Shown here: one piece after another, positions 43,141 to 52,541 of the stretch
How the letters are laid out: the number at the start of each line of letters is the position of its first letter
Position numbering within the stretch: the stretch's first letter is position 1
From: an uncultured Alcaligenaceae bacterium
GTDB taxonomy: Bacteria > Pseudomonadota > Gammaproteobacteria > Burkholderiales > Burkholderiaceae_B
Length of the DNA: 56,677 bases
Direction of reading: 5' to 3'
NCBI GenBank assembly: GCA_937952975.1
Contig: CALFXX010000063.1
Span: 1-56,677 of the forward strand
Notes under the pieces: model-generated
What the model was told of the DNA's origin: nothing
Database searches by the model: none
Seen by the model: only the letters and a program-made list of their open reading frames with translations
Position numbers and translations under genes: made by a program

Positions 43141-44463
43141 TTATTTTATTTTTGGCATCCGAGCACGTAGTGAGTCATAGATTGGGTCTGCGCGCATCAG
43201 CGAGGCGGTGACTGCAGACGTTGCACAAGCAATCATCAAGGCGGGGGTAAGCGAAACATTGGCACTCATCTCAATCAATAAGATAACCCCCGTAAACGGT
43301 GCCCGTACGACGGCAGTAAAAAAAGCAGCCATCCCGACTAACACAAACGCATTGACGTCAATCCAGCCGGCTAGTACGGGCAGCGAATTCATCGCGAGGG
43401 CCCACAGCCCACCCAGCGTCGCACCAATCAATAATAACGGCGCGAACAGCCCCCCAGGCAACCCGGGCGAATACGAAAGCGGCCCAAGTATCCAGCGCAC
43501 CAATAAAAGCAGGATCAAGGCGTTGAAACTCTGCCCGTGTGTCATTAAGAAATGGATTTGCGACTCGCCGCCGCCCACCCAAAAAGGTTGCCAATAGCCA
43601 ACTAAGCCAATCACGGCGCCGATACCTGCGGCCTTGGTGAAGGGAGACACCGTGCGCGCAACGTTGGTAAAAAGCTCGAGCGCGAGCAAGATGCTTTTGT
43701 TGTAAAGCACACCCGCTACGCCGGCAACGATACCAAAGAGGGCAAAAATCAATAGAGTACTGCCGTTGCTACTAAGCTCAAAACTACTGATCTCGAAAGC
43801 AACTGCATTGCCAAACAAACCACGAAAAACCGAAACACTTGTCGCGACTGCAACAATTGTTGTCAGCAGTTGGCGGGTAGTAACCTTGCGGGCCACCTCT
43901 TCGACCACAAACGCGACGCCCGCGATCGGGGCATTAAATGCTACCGCCAGTCCAGCACCTGCGACCGCTGTGTACAACAGAAACTTGTCTTGATGACTTA
44001 GGCCAAAGATGCGACCACACTGGCTGCCAATCACCGCGGCCATTTGTACCGTGGGCCCTTCGCGGCCAAGCGCCAGGCCCGGAATGATTGACAGCAAGCC
44101 TCCAAAAAATTTGATCGGAAGCACTCGTAAAGGAGCAGGGGTGTCTTGATGTCGCATTACGGCCTCAACGTGTTGCACTCCGCTACCCGCTGCGCTGGGC
44201 GCCAACACGATTAACCATCGAGCGAGCCCAACGCTTGCGCCGGCGATTGGGGCAACAATGAGCCATCCAGGAAGCCCCCAAACCCCGTGCAATTTCCACT
44301 GCAAAATTAAATATGCAAATTGTTCTTGCCCATGAACCAACAACCAATGAAAGCTTCCACCAACGACTCCAACCACAACGCCTGCAGTCGCAGCAACGCA
44401 GATTAATTTCAATAAATTGTGATTAATTTTTTCTAGCGATTCGTCATCAGCGATATTGTTCAA
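43141..44463 (-). CDS. CLC-family chloride channel/antiporter
   Basis: A 440-residue membrane protein with about twelve or more hydrophobic segments. The anion-pathway signatures are GSGVQHVE (93-100), GREGPTVQ (133-140, with the gating Glu at 135) and GLPGGLFAPLLLIG (near 345). The gating glutamate is retained, so a chloride/proton exchanger or channel is possible. No C-terminal CBS domains are present. It is monocistronic. The role may be acid tolerance or chloride balance (family knowledge). The start at 44463 is inferred from the frame; AT-rich bases precede it. Confidence 0.9.
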   Translation of the reverse strand: MNNIADDESLEKINHNLLKLICVAATAGVVVGVVGGSFHWLLVHGQEQFAYLILQWKLHGVWGLPGWLIVAPIAGASVGLARWLIVLAPSAAGSGVQHVEAVMRHQDTPAPLRVLPIKFFGGLLSIIPGLALGREGPTVQMAAVIGSQCGRIFGLSHQDKFLLYTAVAGAGLAVAFNAPIAGVAFVVEEVARKVTTRQLLTTIVAVATSVSVFRGLFGNAVAFEISSFELSSNGSTLLIFALFGIVAGVAGVLYNKSILLALELFTNVARTVSPFTKAAGIGAVIGLVGYWQPFWVGGGESQIHFLMTHGQSFNALILLLLVRWILGPLSYSPGLPGGLFAPLLLIGATLGGLWALAMNSLPVLAGWIDVNAFVLVGMAAFFTAVVRAPFTGVILLIEMSANVSLTPALMIACATSAVTASLMRADPIYDSLRARMPKIK

Positions 44464-44603
44464 AGAAATAATTACCTTATTAGTAGAACGGTGTTTGCAA
44501 AAATATTAACTTATGAAATGTTAAATTCAAGATGAAAAAAGATAAGCATGATCGCTCATCATTTCGTCTACAAACCTTAGCTTAACTGCTTTCCACCCTG
44601 GTT

Positions 44604-46034
44604 TTATCCCGCGCTTCGCGGGGGTTCGATTTGCGATAAACCTCGATTCAATTGAATCACCTGATACTTGAAAGAGCCTGCCAAAGCCTTTTTCAGCAGT
44701 TTGTAAATATCTAAATCAAACTCAACCTGTTCAGAGTCTGCCAGTTCGTAAAGCTCGTCTTCATTGATTGCCGTCCCCAAATAACACCAGTTATTGAGCA
44801 CAATCATTTCGTCGCCCTCTTTGATCGCGATCGCACCTTGGTAGGGCCACGCCTGAACCTTGTAAAAATTGAGCGCAGTTTGAACATGCAAGTTATGTAG
44901 CTCAACAGAGGACACGCCAATACAGGCTCCCGCACACTGTTTGACCTGATAAGCAAAGCAGGATTTTCCTTCTTCGACTTTTTCTAAACCCAGTAAAGCG
45001 GCACAAAGTCGATATTTTTTAGAGACTACACCTAAGTACGCGTTGGCCTCTCGTTTGCTATAGAACAAGCCATAAAGATTATCTTGAAGCCCCGGAATCA
45101 ACTCGTGATGACTCACAAGTGACGGCCGCAAAACGCCAGCGGCGTCATGCGCCAACTGCCAGGCGCACAAATCCTTTGAGCGACGCAGCTTGACGTTCAT
45201 GCTGGGCATCCGCTCTTTGATTAGTTTCGCTTCAAGAATCAACGCACCTAACTCGTCGCTCGTTTCAATCCAGTCAACCTCTCGCACTTGCAACGAGAGT
45301 TTCATTTCTTTTCGGCTTGTCAGCGCGGCTTGAAAGTGCCCAAGTACGCGGGTGCGCAACGTAATGCTTTTACCGATATATAAAGGCGACTTATTTTCAC
45401 CATACATGATGTAACACCCGGGCCCGTCAGGAATCGCATCGATTGCGCTCTGATCAATGTTTGGAGGCAAGCTCGCTGAACCAATTAACTGATTCAGTGC
45501 AGCGAGTAAACGCTCAGGCCCAACCGTCTGTTCACACACGCGCCAAAACTGTACTAATACATCTGCATCGCCTAACGCTCTGTGCCTTGCGCTCACGTTC
45601 AGACCATGAGCATTGATGATCGTATCCAGATTGTGGCGAGCTTGCCCAGGAAACAGCAGCCTAGAAAGCTTAACGGTACACAGTACCTTTGGTCTGAAAT
45701 CAATGCCTATTCTTTTGAAAGAAGCCTTGATAAAGCCATAATCAAAGCGCGCATTGTGCGCGACAAAAATTTTATCTTCAAGCTCTTGTTTGATCGTAAG
45801 CGCTAAGTCCTCAAAGGTCGGTTGGCCAGCCACCATCTGTGGCGAGATACCGGTCAGTCTTTGGATATTTAACGGAATAAACGTTTCTGGGTTAATGAGG
45901 CTTTCCCACACAAACTCTTGATCATTGGTGAGCGTTTTGATGCCGATTTCAGTAATACGATCTCGTTCAAAATGCCCCCCGGTCGTTTCGATATCTACGA
46001 AGGCAAGAGTAGGATAAGGGCTTGTCATTTTCAA
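44604..46034 (-). CDS. DnaQ-type 3'-5' exonuclease fused to a GIY-YIG nuclease domain
   Basis: A 476-residue two-nuclease protein. The N-terminal exonuclease has its DEDDh residues: Asp 14 and Glu 16 in FVDIETTG, Asp 98 in HNARFD, and His 151 with Asp 156 in HRALGDAD. A GIY-YIG domain follows with GCYIM (206-210) and LYIGKS (218-223). The remaining part contains LSLQVREVDWIET and the cysteine cluster CFAYQVKQCAGACIG, as in UvrC/Cho-like proteins. This architecture occurs in some proteobacteria and is thought to serve in DNA repair. The stop codon lies beside a GC-rich CCCGCG-CTT-CGCGGG hairpin. It may start at either of two nearby ATGs (46034 or 46028). Confidence 0.88.
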   Translation of the reverse strand: MKMTSPYPTLAFVDIETTGGHFERDRITEIGIKTLTNDQEFVWESLINPETFIPLNIQRLTGISPQMVAGQPTFEDLALTIKQELEDKIFVAHNARFDYGFIKASFKRIGIDFRPKVLCTVKLSRLLFPGQARHNLDTIINAHGLNVSARHRALGDADVLVQFWRVCEQTVGPERLLAALNQLIGSASLPPNIDQSAIDAIPDGPGCYIMYGENKSPLYIGKSITLRTRVLGHFQAALTSRKEMKLSLQVREVDWIETSDELGALILEAKLIKERMPSMNVKLRRSKDLCAWQLAHDAAGVLRPSLVSHHELIPGLQDNLYGLFYSKREANAYLGVVSKKYRLCAALLGLEKVEEGKSCFAYQVKQCAGACIGVSSVELHNLHVQTALNFYKVQAWPYQGAIAIKEGDEMIVLNNWCYLGTAINEDELYELADSEQVEFDLDIYKLLKKALAGSFKYQVIQLNRGLSQIEPPRSAG

Positions 46035-46129
46035 ACGGCGGCCAGGAAGAGTCTAGGAGGAGAACTTATATTTTTCAAACGAAACTTGATGATCAACTGA
46101 GAGCAAGATTTAGATTCTTTAAACGACAC

Positions 46130-47872
46130 TCAGGTAAATTGAAGTTTAGCCAGCCTTGCATATAGTCCACCTCGCGCAAGCAAGACCTCATGCGTACCTT
46201 GTTCAATCACCGCGCCATCCTCAAGTACGATGATTTGGTCTGCCCGCATCACAGTCGAAAGACGATGGGCAATCGTCAGTGAGGTTCTGCCTGGCAAGAC
46301 CGCATCAAGCGCCAGTTGCACTTCGCGCTCAGACTCTGCATCAAGCGCACTAGTGGCTTCGTCGAGCAGCAAAATCGGCGGATTTTTCAAGATGGCACGT
46401 GCAATTGAAATCCGTTGTTTTTGCCCCCCAGACAGGCGCACGCCACGCTCGCCTAAAAAACTATCGTACCCTTGGGGTAGCGCCGAGATAAAACCATGAG
46501 CGTGCGCCGTCTTGGCTGCAGCGATCACCTCTTCAGCACTTGCATCGAGCCTGCCGTAACGGATATTGTCGAGCGCACTCGTCGCAAAAATCACAGGCTC
46601 TTGCGAAACGATACCGATACTGTTGCGCAAGTCACCCAACGGCCAGTCGTTGGCATCTTGACCAAAAATCTGAATTTGCCCTGAGCTCGGCTGATAAAAG
46701 CGCAGCAACAGCGAAAATAGTGTGCTTTTACCGGCGCCTGATGTACCGACCAGCGCATAGCGTGCCCCCTGAGGCACAACAAATGACACCCGATGCATCG
46801 CCAAAAAGTCAGGCCGCGACGGATACGTAAACGTGACGTCTTTCAACACGATCGCATCGTTAGAGCTCAACACGAGCGGCTGGTGAGATTGTGAGCCATT
46901 CGCCAATGAGGAAGGCTCTTGCATCAGCTCTACCAAGCGCTCCATCGCGCCTGCGGCACGCTGTACATCTCCAAATGTTTCAGATAAGGCACCAATCGAG
47001 CCGGCAATGAACACAGCATACAAAACAAACTGTGTGAGCTCGCCAATTGTCATTGTTCCCGCAGTCACTTGCCGAGCACCCATCCACAACACAAAGACAA
47101 TCACGGCAAAGGCCATCGTAATCGTGAGCGCGGTCAGTAAAGACCGTACGGCGATACGTTTTTTAGCCTGGCTAAAAGCTGCTTCTACGGCAGTATCAAA
47201 ACGCTTTTGCTCGTACGCTTCTCGCACAAACGCTTGAACAGTTGTGACCGCATTTAAAATCTCTCCGGCCATGGCGCTCGTATCAGCGACTTTATCTTGG
47301 CTGGCACGCGACATTTTTCTGACGCGTCGCCCCATTGCCCACAGCGGCAGCACAATCAAAAGTAGTAGAACGATCATGACACTTGCCAGCCAGACGCTTG
47401 TCACCAGCATCATCGCCATCCCACCCAGCAACATCAGCGCGCTGCGAAGTGCAATCGAGATGCTTGAACCCACCAAGGTTTGAATCACCGTCGTATCGCT
47501 CGTGAGCCTGGACAACACCTCGCCGGTCTGTAGCGTTTCGAAATAAACGGGGCTCTGGCGTAAAACGTTTTTAAAGACACGCTGACGTATATCAGCGACG
47601 ACACGCTCACCGAGCCAGGACATCATGTAAAACCGACTAGCCGTCACGACAGCTAGGACTATGGCTAAGATTAATAAGTAGATAAATTTAAGGTTACTTG
47701 CCTCGCTGGTGATGCCTGCGTCGACCAATCCACGAAAAGCAAGCGGTACGGCAAGTGTTGCAACCGCCGCCAAGACCAAACATAGCGCCGCCAGAAACCA
47801 TTGCTTTCGATAGCGCGAGAGCACTTGATATTCTTGCAACCAGCCGATGAGACTGCTGAGTTTTGATGGCAT
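46130..47872 (-). CDS. MsbA-like ABC exporter (half transporter)
   Basis: A 580-residue fusion of a six-helix membrane domain (about 20-310) and an ATPase domain (about 340-580). Walker A is GTSGAGKST, the signature is LSGGQKQR, Walker B is ILLLDEATSALD, and the H-loop is TIAHRL. It resembles the ABCB half-exporters of lipids or drugs that act as homodimers. The substrate is unknown. The next gene (47914, an AttH-like protein) lies upstream on the same strand, separated by only 41 bases. The exporter may thus be read through from the operon, though its family is different. Confidence 0.88.
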   Translation of the reverse strand: MPSKLSSLIGWLQEYQVLSRYRKQWFLAALCLVLAAVATLAVPLAFRGLVDAGITSEASNLKFIYLLILAIVLAVVTASRFYMMSWLGERVVADIRQRVFKNVLRQSPVYFETLQTGEVLSRLTSDTTVIQTLVGSSISIALRSALMLLGGMAMMLVTSVWLASVMIVLLLLIVLPLWAMGRRVRKMSRASQDKVADTSAMAGEILNAVTTVQAFVREAYEQKRFDTAVEAAFSQAKKRIAVRSLLTALTITMAFAVIVFVLWMGARQVTAGTMTIGELTQFVLYAVFIAGSIGALSETFGDVQRAAGAMERLVELMQEPSSLANGSQSHQPLVLSSNDAIVLKDVTFTYPSRPDFLAMHRVSFVVPQGARYALVGTSGAGKSTLFSLLLRFYQPSSGQIQIFGQDANDWPLGDLRNSIGIVSQEPVIFATSALDNIRYGRLDASAEEVIAAAKTAHAHGFISALPQGYDSFLGERGVRLSGGQKQRISIARAILKNPPILLLDEATSALDAESEREVQLALDAVLPGRTSLTIAHRLSTVMRADQIIVLEDGAVIEQGTHEVLLARGGLYARLAKLQFT

Positions 47873-47913
47873 CGTGAATCATTCTGAAAGAAATGGGTGT
47901 ACTGTCAGGACTA

Positions 47914-49128
47914 CTACAACGCCACCGGTGCACCGTAGCCGGTCAGCTCAAGATAACCTCGGCCAAGCAACTTGCCATTCTCTGTGAGCTCGACCGCCCC
48001 TTCGTAATAAAAGCCGCCTGTACTGGCCTGGGCATTCACTTCTTGATCTGCCATCAAAGGCCTTAGGGTCAACGTGCGCGCCCCCATTCGCAACTGAAAA
48101 CCTTCGGGATAAGTGATTCGCGAGCGGGGTGAACGCCATTGCCCTTGCGCTCGCCAACTCACATCCAGGCGCCGCTCGATGACTTGGCCGCTTGCGTCGC
48201 GCCAGTCCCACTCACTAAACAAAGTCTCTTTTCCTGCGTCTCGCATGCGAAACGCCATCAGACTACTGCCATCTAAAAGATTAATACCGATCCAATCCCA
48301 ACCGACCGCACCTGTCATCAGCAAGCTGCTCGACCACTCATGATCAAACCAGGCTGTGCCTGAGAGACTCAAAGGCTGTTCTGATTGACGACGGCCATCT
48401 GGAGATTTTTTTACCATCACCGTTGCCGAGACCTTTAGTTGCGGCCGACTATAGTAATAACTTGAAAATTGGGGAGTGGGTCCTTTTAAAGAATATCCGC
48501 CTTCGCCTCGCAATACCGGAGCAAACGAAGTAAAGGCATCAAGCTCAAGCGTAAAGTGCTGTGCAGGAATCACGATCTTGTAATGATCATCAGTCGTACG
48601 TTTTAAGCTCCAGCCAGATAGCGCAAGCGCGGTATCTGCTGTACCAAATGAAGCACCAGCCGGACCTGCTCGACCCGCCACCTCAGCGTGAAGCAACTGG
48701 CCCTCGCTCGGCAGCGCTAACGCAGCATGCGCAAACAGCAACTGCCGCGGTGCAAACCGGCTTGGATTGCTCTCAGGATGCAGCGTCCGACTTCTAAAAA
48801 ATGTCACTTGAAAGCCCAGCTTATCTGCACCCTCACCTAACCATCCCGTCATGTACCACCACTCCGTGCGATAGTCGGGATGTGCACCAAAATCCTTTGG
48901 GAATACTAGTTTTCTTGGGAAAACTTCTGGGTACGTGGGGCCCGCAACGCGAGTCTCTTCAGGAGCTGCAACTTGGTGCTCTGCTGCCGCACCAGCGGAT
49001 GATGGCGACCCCGCGGGTAAGGCAGAAATCGTTGTTGGGTCAGAAAAAGCTGCGATAGACCACGACTGTAAAGAAGGCGCTGAAGCCATCAACAAGAACC
49101 GTTTCATCCACGCTCGGCGTTGCATCAC
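47914..49128 (-). CDS. AttH/CrtC-like lipocalin-fold secreted protein
   Basis: A 404-residue protein with an N-terminal signal-like segment (MMQRRAWMKRFLLMASAPS). The conserved block TEWWYMTGWLGEG is near 86-98. Later blocks are WFDHEWSSSLL and WDWIGINLLDGSSLMAFRMRD, as in the AttH/hydroxyneurosporene-synthase (CrtC) family. Secreted AttH proteins are encoded with the AttEFG ABC transporter in Agrobacterium-like systems. Its start overlaps the permease stop by four bases. It may carry or process the exported lipid-like substrate (inference). The Arg-Arg near the start might be a weak Tat signal. Confidence 0.82.
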   Translation of the reverse strand: MMQRRAWMKRFLLMASAPSLQSWSIAAFSDPTTISALPAGSPSSAGAAAEHQVAAPEETRVAGPTYPEVFPRKLVFPKDFGAHPDYRTEWWYMTGWLGEGADKLGFQVTFFRSRTLHPESNPSRFAPRQLLFAHAALALPSEGQLLHAEVAGRAGPAGASFGTADTALALSGWSLKRTTDDHYKIVIPAQHFTLELDAFTSFAPVLRGEGGYSLKGPTPQFSSYYYSRPQLKVSATVMVKKSPDGRRQSEQPLSLSGTAWFDHEWSSSLLMTGAVGWDWIGINLLDGSSLMAFRMRDAGKETLFSEWDWRDASGQVIERRLDVSWRAQGQWRSPRSRITYPEGFQLRMGARTLTLRPLMADQEVNAQASTGGFYYEGAVELTENGKLLGRGYLELTGYGAPVAL

Positions 49129-51740
49129 CAGTCCTCACGCAAAGACAGAGCTAGACGCTCTGAATTCAAGTTTCTTTTTGCTGCCCAAACAGCCGCGAGA
49201 ATCCCCAACACTTCAGTGACAAGGATGAGCACAACAATTGCGACCGCGGGCAGGCTTGTCTCCATAGTCCAGTGAAAAGATTGAGGATTGACACGGTGGA
49301 TGAGTACCTGGCTCATCAACAATCCGAGTACCGTCCCCCAACAGGACGCAAGCACGAGCAATAGGCCTGACTCAACGCTAATCCACTGCGTAAGTTGCGA
49401 GGAGGATTGGCCCAGTTGTTGCACGAGTGCAAATTCTTTTTGTCGCAAAAGCGCCTGTCCGGCAAACCCTGCCGCAACCGTAAACAAGGCGACAAGTAAG
49501 GCTGCGACCTCGAGCGCATAGGTCATCGCAAAGCTCCGATCAAAAATCGTCAACGACAACGCTCGTAAATCGGTAGAGCTTCGAAACTCTAGAGTCTTAA
49601 ATTGAGGAAACTGTGTGCGCAGACGCTCAAGAACTTCTGTTGGACTTGCGTGAGGTGCTAACCATAGAGCAATATCTGTACGACGTTTATCCTGCGTGAG
49701 TGCTTGATAGGTTGAGATATCCATGACAATCGAACCATGCTGGCGGCCGTAATCGCGAAATACGCCCACCACCCACACCGAGAGGTACTCACCGGTACTT
49801 GCCTTGACGGGTAAGGTATGAAGCTCGCCAGGTTTCCATCCATATAAATCCAGCATCGCCTCAGAAACGAATACCTCTGGTAACGGACCCTTGACCCCGT
49901 TCGGTTGAAGAGACAACTTACCCGTCAAAGGTAACACTTGAGCTGCGCGATTTAAAGGAACTGGCCGAGCAATTAACATGACCTCAGGTTGTTCAGGGCG
50001 AAACAGAATCTTCTGTTGCAAGGTAAATTCCACGCGCGCAATTTCGGGTATGGCCGCCAGCCGAGCAAGAGAGACCGAGTCTTGCCCAGAGACGTCATTT
50101 AAAGACGAGATGGATCCCTTCACTGAGGCGTCACTTGATTGCGAGGTCGGATTCTGCCCTGAGGGGTCATTTAAATCATTGCGCGTCAAATTCGCATACA
50201 GATCCGCAGGCAAGACTTTATCTAACCATTGCGTGACAGAGTCGCGAAAACTAGCCACCATCACCACCATCGCCACCGTTAGGGCCAGTGCAGCCACCAC
50301 GCCAGCAATCAGCCCTGCAGCACTTGCAGGCGCTTGCGCAAGACGCCACAGGGCAAGGGTCAATGAAGGTGACATCGTTCGTACGCCTGCGCTCGGTATG
50401 AACCGCGCCATCGAGGAAAAGATCTGCATGACCAGCGAAGGCATCAACGCGATCCCAGCAAACAATAAAAAAGCAATCGACAAATAAGCCGCAATAGGCA
50501 AACCATCTATGGGCGGCAAGAGCGTCAACACCAGGCTGATGATGGCGAGTGCCACTGCAAGCCGGGCGTTCAAAACTGGTTTGAGAGTACGCTCTGTCGC
50601 GCCCGCACGCAGCTGAGACACGGGCGAACCTGCTGTTGCCGCACGCGCTGGAAAATATCCTGCTACGGCGCCAACGAGCAACGACAACAACCAAAACCCG
50701 AGCAACATCGACACATCAATATCCAGTGGCGGAGCGGTCGTTGAAAAGTAACCCGCCCCAAGATCGCCACCCATCACACGCAATAAGACCGAGGCTAAGC
50801 CTAGTCCTAAACCAATCCCCAGCAAGCCACCTAAAGCGGCCACCAACAAGGACTGCGTCAAGACTAAACCAAATAACCACGTACGCCCGGCACCCAAGAC
50901 ACTCAACAGTGCAAGCTCAGATTGCTGGCGCAACACAGAAAAGCTAATCGTTGTGAATACCAGAAACGCACCGGTGAATAACGCGACCAAAGCGAGTACG
51001 CTCAAATTCACACGATAGGCACGCGATAAATTAGACATTCTGCGGTCTCGGTCGTTCGCAGTCACCAAAGTGAGGCCTAGGTTTAATTTTTTAAGTGCGA
51101 TGAGCAAGTCTTTTTCACTCGCGCCATCGGCCAGCTGAATATCTAGCCGACTGAGCTGACCAAGGCCCCCTAAACGCCACTGCGCGACACCCAAATCCAT
51201 CACCGCCAGGCTTTGCCCCGCGATACCCGGGACAAGACCCGCGACTTTAAACGTTTGCGTTTTACCGCCAAACGCGAGGTTTAGGTCGTCCCCTATAGCC
51301 ACAGCCAACTCTTTTAAAGCCGTTGCTGACAAAAAAATCGCATTCTGATCAAAGACACGCAGGCGCTGATCTTCAGAAACCGACGGAAGCAACGCAGAGG
51401 TCACACGACCCGCTTGAAAAATATCCAGACCAAGCACCCGCACGGGTTGAGTTGCGCGTTCAAGCACAGGGCTTACTGCGCGTATGCCTAACTCTTTTTG
51501 ATGGGATACCACTGCATCTAGCAAAGCGTCTGAGAAGTCTCCCGACGTCGAGACGAGTTGCGCTGAAGCCTGCCCATTAACCGTATCCAACGCGCGACCG
51601 AATTCACTTAAGGCAGAACGGTTGACCGTATGAATCGCGACGGCCAAACCGATGCCTAGTGCAACGGTCAGCCCAGCAATGAGCCAACGGCCCGGTTGCG
51701 CCCGAAAAGCAGAAGTCAGAAGCCAAAAGAACAGCATCAA
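49125..51740 (-). CDS. FtsX-like ABC permease, AttF/AttG-type
   Basis: An 871-residue membrane protein with two copies of the MacB/FtsX-type core: an N-terminal anchor helix, a periplasmic region, three helices (~260-365), an extra set of helices (~395-515), another periplasmic segment and a final three-helix core (~735-855). It would be the permease of an exporter powered by the adjacent ATPase. Its start overlaps the ATPase stop (ATGA) and its stop overlaps the AttH-like gene. In AttEFGH the permease function is split between AttF and AttG; here a single large gene appears to do both. Confidence 0.85.
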   Translation of the reverse strand: MMLFFWLLTSAFRAQPGRWLIAGLTVALGIGLAVAIHTVNRSALSEFGRALDTVNGQASAQLVSTSGDFSDALLDAVVSHQKELGIRAVSPVLERATQPVRVLGLDIFQAGRVTSALLPSVSEDQRLRVFDQNAIFLSATALKELAVAIGDDLNLAFGGKTQTFKVAGLVPGIAGQSLAVMDLGVAQWRLGGLGQLSRLDIQLADGASEKDLLIALKKLNLGLTLVTANDRDRRMSNLSRAYRVNLSVLALVALFTGAFLVFTTISFSVLRQQSELALLSVLGAGRTWLFGLVLTQSLLVAALGGLLGIGLGLGLASVLLRVMGGDLGAGYFSTTAPPLDIDVSMLLGFWLLSLLVGAVAGYFPARAATAGSPVSQLRAGATERTLKPVLNARLAVALAIISLVLTLLPPIDGLPIAAYLSIAFLLFAGIALMPSLVMQIFSSMARFIPSAGVRTMSPSLTLALWRLAQAPASAAGLIAGVVAALALTVAMVVMVASFRDSVTQWLDKVLPADLYANLTRNDLNDPSGQNPTSQSSDASVKGSISSLNDVSGQDSVSLARLAAIPEIARVEFTLQQKILFRPEQPEVMLIARPVPLNRAAQVLPLTGKLSLQPNGVKGPLPEVFVSEAMLDLYGWKPGELHTLPVKASTGEYLSVWVVGVFRDYGRQHGSIVMDISTYQALTQDKRRTDIALWLAPHASPTEVLERLRTQFPQFKTLEFRSSTDLRALSLTIFDRSFAMTYALEVAALLVALFTVAAGFAGQALLRQKEFALVQQLGQSSSQLTQWISVESGLLLVLASCWGTVLGLLMSQVLIHRVNPQSFHWTMETSLPAVAIVVLILVTEVLGILAAVWAAKRNLNSERLALSLREDW

Positions 51741-52399
51741 CCGGTTAAGACAAAAGTGCGATCAAGCCTGGCTGCTGACTCAGCTGAATGCGTCACCATC
51801 AGCAATGCTGCGCCTTGCTCGCGACAGGTGCTACACAGAAGGCTTAGTGCTTTGTGCGCCGTTTCAGGATCAAGATTGCCGGTTGGCTCATCGGCCAAGA
51901 CAACTTCAGGGCGATGAACCAGCGCACGGGCCAACGCAACGCGTTGCTGTTCGCCGCCGGATAAAACCGAGGGAAAGGATTGTGCGACACCAGCGAGCTC
52001 AAGTGCTTCGAGTAAACGCTCAGCACGCTCTTTGGCCTGCGCGAAGGCTAAGCCCGCCAACAAACACGGCACCATCACATTTTGTAAGGCATTGAGATGC
52101 GGCATTAAATGAAACGCCTGAAACACAAAACCAAAGGTCGCGCGACGCAACGCCAACTGCTCAGTCTTGGTCATATCAGTCAGATTTTGACCATTTAAGA
52201 GCACACGCCCCTCATCTGGCAGATCGAGCCCAGCCATCAGGTTGAGCAGAGAAGATTTGCCCACCCCTGAGGCGCCTCGAAGTGCGAGTTGTTCGCCAGG
52301 CGCAACAGATATATTCAAGTGTCGAAATAGCCAGCGCTCAGGCGACACCCGCTTTGAAAGGCCTGCAGCTTGAAGTAAAACGGGGGTGTTAGGGGGCAT
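51737..52399 (-). CDS. ABC transporter ATP-binding protein (LolD/AttE-like)
   Basis: A 220-residue cytoplasmic ATPase of the MacB/LolD class. Walker A is GASGVGKSS (about 40-48), the signature is LSGGEQQR, Walker B is VVLADEPTGNLD, and the H-loop is MVTHSA. It is the first gene of the three-gene unit with the large FtsX-like permease and the AttH-like protein, and each overlaps the next by four bases. This ordering matches AttE-AttFG-AttH systems. The start ATG is at 52399. Confidence 0.88.
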   Translation of the reverse strand: MPPNTPVLLQAAGLSKRVSPERWLFRHLNISVAPGEQLALRGASGVGKSSLLNLMAGLDLPDEGRVLLNGQNLTDMTKTEQLALRRATFGFVFQAFHLMPHLNALQNVMVPCLLAGLAFAQAKERAERLLEALELAGVAQSFPSVLSGGEQQRVALARALVHRPEVVLADEPTGNLDPETAHKALSLLCSTCREQGAALLMVTHSAESAARLDRTFVLTG

Positions 52400-52491
52400 G
52401 TCTTCATCTTACCATCGCGAATATTTGTACTTTTGATCGCAAAGCGTCGCCCAATTTCGCTTTGAACTCAAAATTTCTTATTTATAAAAAA

Positions 52492-52526
52492 CATACTAAT
52501 CCAGAGTTGAACTCTGAATTAGTATG
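52492..52526. promoter_or_regulatory. Strong palindrome upstream of the AAA ATPase gene
   Basis: Arms CATACTAATCCAGAGT (52492-52507) and ACTCTGAATTAGTATG (52511-52526) match in 15 of 16 positions around a TGA loop. The palindrome ends 15 bases before the ATG at 52542. It could be an operator overlapping the promoter or an RNA hairpin near the ribosome site. Confidence 0.65.
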
Positions 52527-52541
52527 ATTTAAACTACTAAG

